The notes below the pieces were generated by a model. The model made no database searches. It had not been told where the DNA came from and saw nothing but the letters and a program-made list of their open reading frames with translations. A program made the translations under genes and the position numbers. A stretch of DNA of 10,042 nt. Origin: an uncultured Rhodobiaceae bacterium. GTDB taxonomy: Archaea; Thermoplasmatota; Poseidoniia; Poseidoniales; Poseidoniaceae. Location of the stretch: assembly GCA_937911445.1 (NCBI GenBank), contig CALDQY010000288.1, forward strand, positions 1 through 10,042. Direction: 5' to 3'. Of this stretch, positions 6,274-10,042 are shown piece after piece. The first letter of the stretch is position 1. Every line of letters begins with the position of its first letter.

Positions 6274-9180
6274 ATGGCAGGACAACTCTCTGCACTTCTC
6301 GAGAGTTTCCGCACAACGACGCAACCTGCTCGCGAAAAAATGGAAGAGTGGCAAGGCGAGTTCAATTCGTACGCTCGAAAGCGCACAGAACAGTTGTACA
6401 GAACCGTACTTGCCTCACCTGCAATCTTTGTTTTGCTGCTCATTGTGATTGCAGCATTCCTTGGCCAACGTGGCCTCGATTTCCAATCACAGATCGAAGA
6501 CGATGTTGAGATCTTCCTACCTGATGGTGCTGAGTCAACCGATTTGCTCCTCGAAGTCCGAGAGGAATGGTCAACGGACATTGCCGTCATTTACATTCAA
6601 ACCGATAATGCACGGCTCGGCGGAGGTTTAGGTGACAACATTACCGATGAGAAAATCCTTCGAGAAATCAGTTGGGTTGAAGGTGATGATGACAACATTG
6701 GAGGCTCATTTACAGGACGGGGAATGGACCACAACAAGGAGGACTACGGAGCCATCGATGGTGTTCTTTGGATCATTTCGCCCGCTCAAATCATGAAGGA
6801 GATCAATTCTGCAGATGGTCGATTTAACGAATCGATGTGCGTTCATGGTGTCAATACTCGTCTTCCAGTCGCCCTCGATTGTGAGAATCTCCCTGGCGGT
6901 GGTCGTTATGCGATTCCAGACCAGCAAACCATCGACCAAATCATTCAGAACTCGAGTGGTGCGTTTGAAGCTCTCATCAAGGATACGAACGACAACGACC
7001 TTTCCGTTGACAGCGATGGTGACGGTGACCCAACCAACGACATGGATGGTGATGGCATCTGGGATACAACAGCCATCATCGTTGGAATGCGGTCCAATGT
7101 TCCAGAACAATGGGGTGAATTCGACCAATTGTTGGACCATTTCGATGACATCATCGACAATCGGCCTATGGAATCACAGTCGACCAACATGACGGTCACA
7201 GGATTAACAAAAACATTGGAGGATGTTTCTGATGCTATTTATGATGACCTTGTAGAAATGATGCCGTATTCCATTCTCTTCACCATCCTCATCATCTCGT
7301 TCCTCCACCGCTCAGCAAAGGTCGTCATCATCACAGGCACACCCATTCTCTTGGCCCTTGGCGTCACCTTTGGAGCATCGGTGGTGCTCAAATGGACGCT
7401 GACACCAATGATTGTTGCAACCTTCCCAATTCTGATTGGATTAGGTGTGGATTATGCTCTGCACATGGTCAATCGTATCGAGGAAGTGCGGCGAAAAGAA
7501 ATCGAGCGCATGATTGAAGAAAACACGACACGACAACGCCAAGGAAAGGAACTTCTTGAACAACCGGACCTTTGGGACAAAGAATTCTACATTCGATGTG
7601 TAACAACCATGGCAGGATCGACAGGTGTTGCTGTCTTCCTGTCTGCTTTGACCACCATCGTTGGTTTCTCGGTCCTCATCGCTCCAAGCATCGTTAACAT
7701 TGCACCGATTCGCTCAGTTGGACTGACTCTGGTTGTAGGCATTCTCTCAACATTGATGTTCTCCATCATCCTTGTTCCAGCCTTGGCATGGATGTTGCGC
7801 TTCCACAAGCGAACCAATCCAGGCATGTGGAAGAACATCGGCAAGGTCCCGATTCGTTTCTTTGTGGTGATTCTCTTGGTTACCTCAAGCGTAACTGTGT
7901 ACGGCATTGCGAATTTGGATGAGTTGAACGAGCCAATCACAGGTTCGAGTGAAGCTCCTGAAGGCATCGAATCGTTGGATAAGATTGCGAAGTATTCCGA
8001 ACAGTTTGACAGTGGTCAAACTTCGATGTTTGTCTTTGACGCGACCAATCGATTCAACGACAACGAAACATCGAACATTCGAGACTTGCCGGTTATGGAT
8101 GCGATTGACCGATTGGAACAACGCATTGATGCTGTTGAAAGCACCAATACGACGAGCATTATTACGTTCCTGAAGGCTGTTCCAGTCAGCATCCAACTTA
8201 CAGACAACGTCGTGCTCTACGAGGGCTCACTGTGGGATTTGCTCCATGATGAATGCTGGGAGAGCAACGATCCTATCGAATGCAATCTTTGGATTGCTCT
8301 GGAAGCAAGTGGACCAAGTGGTCGTGAAGGATTGCGACGAGACATGGTCAACGTTGCCTTCGATACGCTGTCGCTCGAAGTTCGCTCAATGCTTCTGAAC
8401 CAACAGGAAACAAAAGCCATCATCTATGTTGACCAACCGTACATGAACCTCAACATCGCATCCGATCTCCGAGATGAAATTGATGAAATCCTCTCTCAAC
8501 CTCCAGAATTGCAACAAACAAGAACGTCCAAGTTGACTGGAGGACTTCCAGTCTCGTTGGACATCAACGAAGGTATTCATGACACACAATCGAGAACTAC
8601 CATCTTGACGATGCTCATCTTGACCATTGTCTTGGCCATCGTCTTCCGTTCAATACGGCTAGGAATCGTGACTATGGTTCCTGTTGCAGTCGTCATCCTT
8701 TGGCAACCACTTCTCATGCAGAGTGGCGATGTCAACGTCAACATCTTCACAGCCATGATTGGAACCATTGTCTTCGGAATTGGTGTCGATGATGCGATTC
8801 ACGTCATGCACAGAATACAGGAAGAGGGTGAGAATTCCAAAGGTATTGCGCATTCCATTGAAGAAACAGGCCAGACCATCTTTGAGACGACCATCACAAC
8901 AGTCGCTGGAATATCTGCTGGATTCTTGGCAGCCTTCCCTGGTTTGGAGAACTTCTTCATGCTGATGTGCTTGCTCATCATCTTCGCCTTCGTGACCAGT
9001 TCGTTCCTTCTACCAAGCATCCTTGTTGCGGAACACACAGTTCGAGATTTGATCAAAGGCCGAACAACGTTCGGAGAATTCATTCGTGGAGAAGACCCAT
9101 GGAGAGACATGTCTGGAGACATGACCATTACCAAGGCATCCGAATTGAAACCGGTTGATGCAGTCTTGGATCAATCGTAG
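6274..9180 (+). CDS. RND superfamily (MMPL-type) transporter
   Basis: 968 residues from the ATG at 6274; an in-frame TTG at 6253 is less likely. The layout is the duplicated RND plan: a membrane segment at 48-66, a large outside loop (67-328), five segments between 331 and 508, then a repeat with a segment at 524-545, a second loop (546-775) and five segments up to 918. The membrane motifs GLGVDYALHMVNRIEE (389-404) and GIGVDDAIHVMHRIQE (835-850) are the paired Asp-containing motifs of MMPL/SSD-type RND proteins, thought to carry the proton or sodium coupling. Loop 1 holds an acidic insert (237-264, e.g. DSDGDGD and DMDGDGIWD) resembling calcium-binding loops, plus Cys 189 and 203. Loop 2 has Cys 661 and 670. 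The cytoplasmic insert at 402-438 is highly charged. Substrate is unknown: lipid, isoprenoid or drug export are family possibilities. Its 3' end overlaps the convergent copper protein gene by 10 bp. Confidence 0.88.
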   Translation: MAGQLSALLESFRTTTQPAREKMEEWQGEFNSYARKRTEQLYRTVLASPAIFVLLLIVIAAFLGQRGLDFQSQIEDDVEIFLPDGAESTDLLLEVREEWSTDIAVIYIQTDNARLGGGLGDNITDEKILREISWVEGDDDNIGGSFTGRGMDHNKEDYGAIDGVLWIISPAQIMKEINSADGRFNESMCVHGVNTRLPVALDCENLPGGGRYAIPDQQTIDQIIQNSSGAFEALIKDTNDNDLSVDSDGDGDPTNDMDGDGIWDTTAIIVGMRSNVPEQWGEFDQLLDHFDDIIDNRPMESQSTNMTVTGLTKTLEDVSDAIYDDLVEMMPYSILFTILIISFLHRSAKVVIITGTPILLALGVTFGASVVLKWTLTPMIVATFPILIGLGVDYALHMVNRIEEVRRKEIERMIEENTTRQRQGKELLEQPDLWDKEFYIRCVTTMAGSTGVAVFLSALTTIVGFSVLIAPSIVNIAPIRSVGLTLVVGILSTLMFSIILVPALAWMLRFHKRTNPGMWKNIGKVPIRFFVVILLVTSSVTVYGIANLDELNEPITGSSEAPEGIESLDKIAKYSEQFDSGQTSMFVFDATNRFNDNETSNIRDLPVMDAIDRLEQRIDAVESTNTTSIITFLKAVPVSIQLTDNVVLYEGSLWDLLHDECWESNDPIECNLWIALEASGPSGREGLRRDMVNVAFDTLSLEVRSMLLNQQETKAIIYVDQPYMNLNIASDLRDEIDEILSQPPELQQTRTSKLTGGLPVSLDINEGIHDTQSRTTILTMLILTIVLAIVFRSIRLGIVTMVPVAVVILWQPLLMQSGDVNVNIFTAMIGTIVFGIGVDDAIHVMHRIQEEGENSKGIAHSIEETGQTIFETTITTVAGISAGFLAAFPGLENFFMLMCLLIIFAFVTSSFLLPSILVAEHTVRDLIKGRTTFGEFIRGEDPWRDMSGDMTITKASELKPVDAVLDQS

Positions 9181-9671
9181 ATTCGTGCACGCCACATCGC
9201 AGCTGCAAGCAGAACGAACAATCCGAGGGCAAGGCCAAGTCGAACATCGGGTGTGGATGATTCACTCTCGCCCGTTGATGTACCGATTTGGTTGTCAGTT
9301 CCGTTATCGGTAGGAGCCTCAACATCGAGAACGGTTACTGAACCCGTCATGCCAACCGCTTCATGAGGTTCACAAAAGAAACTGTAGGTTCCAGCAGAGT
9401 CGTAATCGAAAACGTGACCATAATCAACAGCACGCTCAGGATCACCTGAATCAAACACACCGTTCTCTTCAACAGAGTTGTGGGGAAGTGCTTGTCCACC
9501 CCAAACAAATCGAAGTGTATCTCCCTCATTGATGGTCAATGTTGAAGGTGTAAATCGAAGATTGGTGCTGTCAACAGTTACAACGTGTGTTTCTGTTTCT
9601 TGCTCCGTTTCAAGGCCAAGATTTCCTTGGAGAAGACAGAGAATGATAGCCAAACACAGCAATCTTCGCAT
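9171..9671 (-). CDS. Halocyanin/plastocyanin-like cupredoxin, membrane-anchored
   Basis: 166 residues. Residues 1-19 form a signal peptide (MRRLLCLAIILCLLQG). Residues 30-117 are a type 1 copper (plastocyanin/azurin-like) beta sandwich with a full ligand set: His64 in LPHNS, then Cys100, His103 and Met108 in FFCEPHEAVGM. A Thr/Ser/Asp/Glu-rich linker (119-141) leads to a C-terminal membrane helix (144-160) ending in RARIYD, so the copper domain should sit on the outer face of the membrane. Halocyanins carry electrons between membrane respiratory complexes, and this is the likely role; the exact partners are unknown. The weak box A candidate AAATAC (9692-9697 region) lies inside a GTTCA-N5-TGAAC dyad. 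The upstream neighbour on the same strand ends 43 bp before. The 3' end overlaps the RND gene tail to tail by 10 bp. Confidence 0.92.
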   Translation of the reverse strand: MRRLLCLAIILCLLQGNLGLETEQETETHVVTVDSTNLRFTPSTLTINEGDTLRFVWGGQALPHNSVEENGVFDSGDPERAVDYGHVFDYDSAGTYSFFCEPHEAVGMTGSVTVLDVEAPTDNGTDNQIGTSTGESESSTPDVRLGLALGLFVLLAAAMWRARIYD

Positions 9672-9686
9672 GATGTTAGAAAAGAG

Positions 9687-9701
9687 GTTCAGTATTTGAA
9701 C
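9687..9701. promoter_or_regulatory. Interrupted palindrome GTTCA-N5-TGAAC upstream of the halocyanin-like gene
   Basis: Perfect 5-bp arms with spacer GTATT end 15 bp before the ATG at 9671. Arms, spacer length and distance to the ATG are identical to the site before the RND gene. An overlapping weaker dyad GAACA-CC-TGTTC (9698-9709) shares the outer arm. The site covers the expected box A position, so a bound protein could block TBP. Confidence 0.45.
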
Positions 9702-9714
9702 ACCTGTTCCTGAA

Positions 9715-10042
9715 TCAATCTTTCAACCCGTCCAAGAAATCATCACTCAAGTCATCAATGATCTTCTTTCCACGAGGCCAAGCCCAACCGATGGCAGCTA
9801 CCATACCGAGTACTGGAGCATAGCGATACTGGAGTGCTTCACAAGCATCTGTTGCGCCTGCAAAAACGTCAACTTCGCTCAACAATGCACCTGCATCGTC
9901 CTCACAGGAAACGTCAATCAGCGCAACACCAGCTGAAGGAACGATTGCAGCGATTGTGTAAACCATGATCGCTGTCGAAAGAAGTGTACACCATGTCAAT
10001 CGTTCCTTACCAGGATCGAGCAACTTTTTCTTGTTCTTCAAT
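9715..10042 (-). CDS. Unknown two-helix membrane protein (possibly 5'-truncated)
   Basis: At least 108 residues, family not recognised. The frame is open to the right edge. The only start in view is a TTG at 10041, so the true start may lie outside the window. The N-terminus is basic (KNKKKLLDPGKER), followed by a hydrophobic segment at about 17-37. A loop with two Cys (46 and 67) contains acidic residues, and a second hydrophobic segment (about 73-90) is followed by a charged tail ending DDFLDGLKD. The basic N-terminus suggests both ends are cytoplasmic with the Cys loop outside, where a disulfide could form. It lies 43 bp upstream of the halocyanin-like gene on the same strand and may be cotranscribed with it, but a functional link is only positional. 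Confidence 0.6.
   Translation of the reverse strand, partial: LKNKKKLLDPGKERLTWCTLLSTAIMVYTIAAIVPSAGVALIDVSCEDDAGALLSEVDVFAGATDACEALQYRYAPVLGMVAAIGWAWPRGKKIIDDLSDDFLDGLKD

Noticed and set aside
1..10042. CRISPR arrays, tRNA or rRNA genes, insertion sequences, defence or prophage genes
   Set aside because: Reading both strands showed no regularly spaced repeats, cloverleaf signatures, transposase or integrase motifs, or toxin-antitoxin pairs.

Overview
The window looks like chromosomal DNA of an archaeon, most plausibly a planktonic marine Thermoplasmatota (Marine Group II/III-like). That placement is an inference. It rests on archaeal box A (TATA) elements about 25 bp upstream of start codons, which implies leaderless mRNAs, on an AbrB-PhoU regulator of archaeal type, on a membrane-anchored halocyanin-like cupredoxin, and on a MopE-type metal-binding motif in a surface protein. 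Genes are tightly packed. No rRNA, tRNA, CRISPR array, insertion sequence or prophage was seen, and no gap without a gene exceeds 300 bases.

Left part (1-3701). The 3' end of a surface-anchored MopE-motif protein (+) converges on a minus-strand group of three genes. That group runs pit (phosphate permease with a fused C-terminal DUF47/PhoU-like domain), then a 124-residue membrane protein, then a 178-residue membrane protein. Both small membrane proteins have three predicted membrane segments and cysteine-rich C-terminal tails, and neither is recognised.

Centre (3702-5296). Divergent from pit, across about 73 bp with two TATA-like elements, lies a PhoU-family regulator with an N-terminal AbrB-type DNA-binding hairpin. 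Together with pit it forms a compact phosphate uptake and sensing locus. It is followed by a hairpin that overlaps the only ribosome-binding-site candidate of a small unknown gene. That gene ends at two consecutive hairpins, the second with a 13-bp stem and a T-run, resembling an intrinsic terminator.

Right part (5297-10042). A leaderless GT2 dolichol-phosphate-sugar-synthase-like glycosyltransferase is followed by a large RND/MMPL-family transporter carrying an acidic calcium-loop-like insert. The transporter converges, with a 10-bp overlap, on a halocyanin-like copper protein (-). Upstream of that is an unrecognised two-helix membrane protein running off the right edge. The transporter and the copper protein each carry the same interrupted palindrome GTTCA-N5-TGAAC exactly 15 bp before the ATG, where box A would sit. 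This may be a shared operator and is the most interesting non-coding signal in the window.

No clearly novel multi-gene system was found. The best leads are the shared dyad, the permease-PhoU fusion facing an AbrB-PhoU gene, and the unknown membrane-protein pair beside pit.
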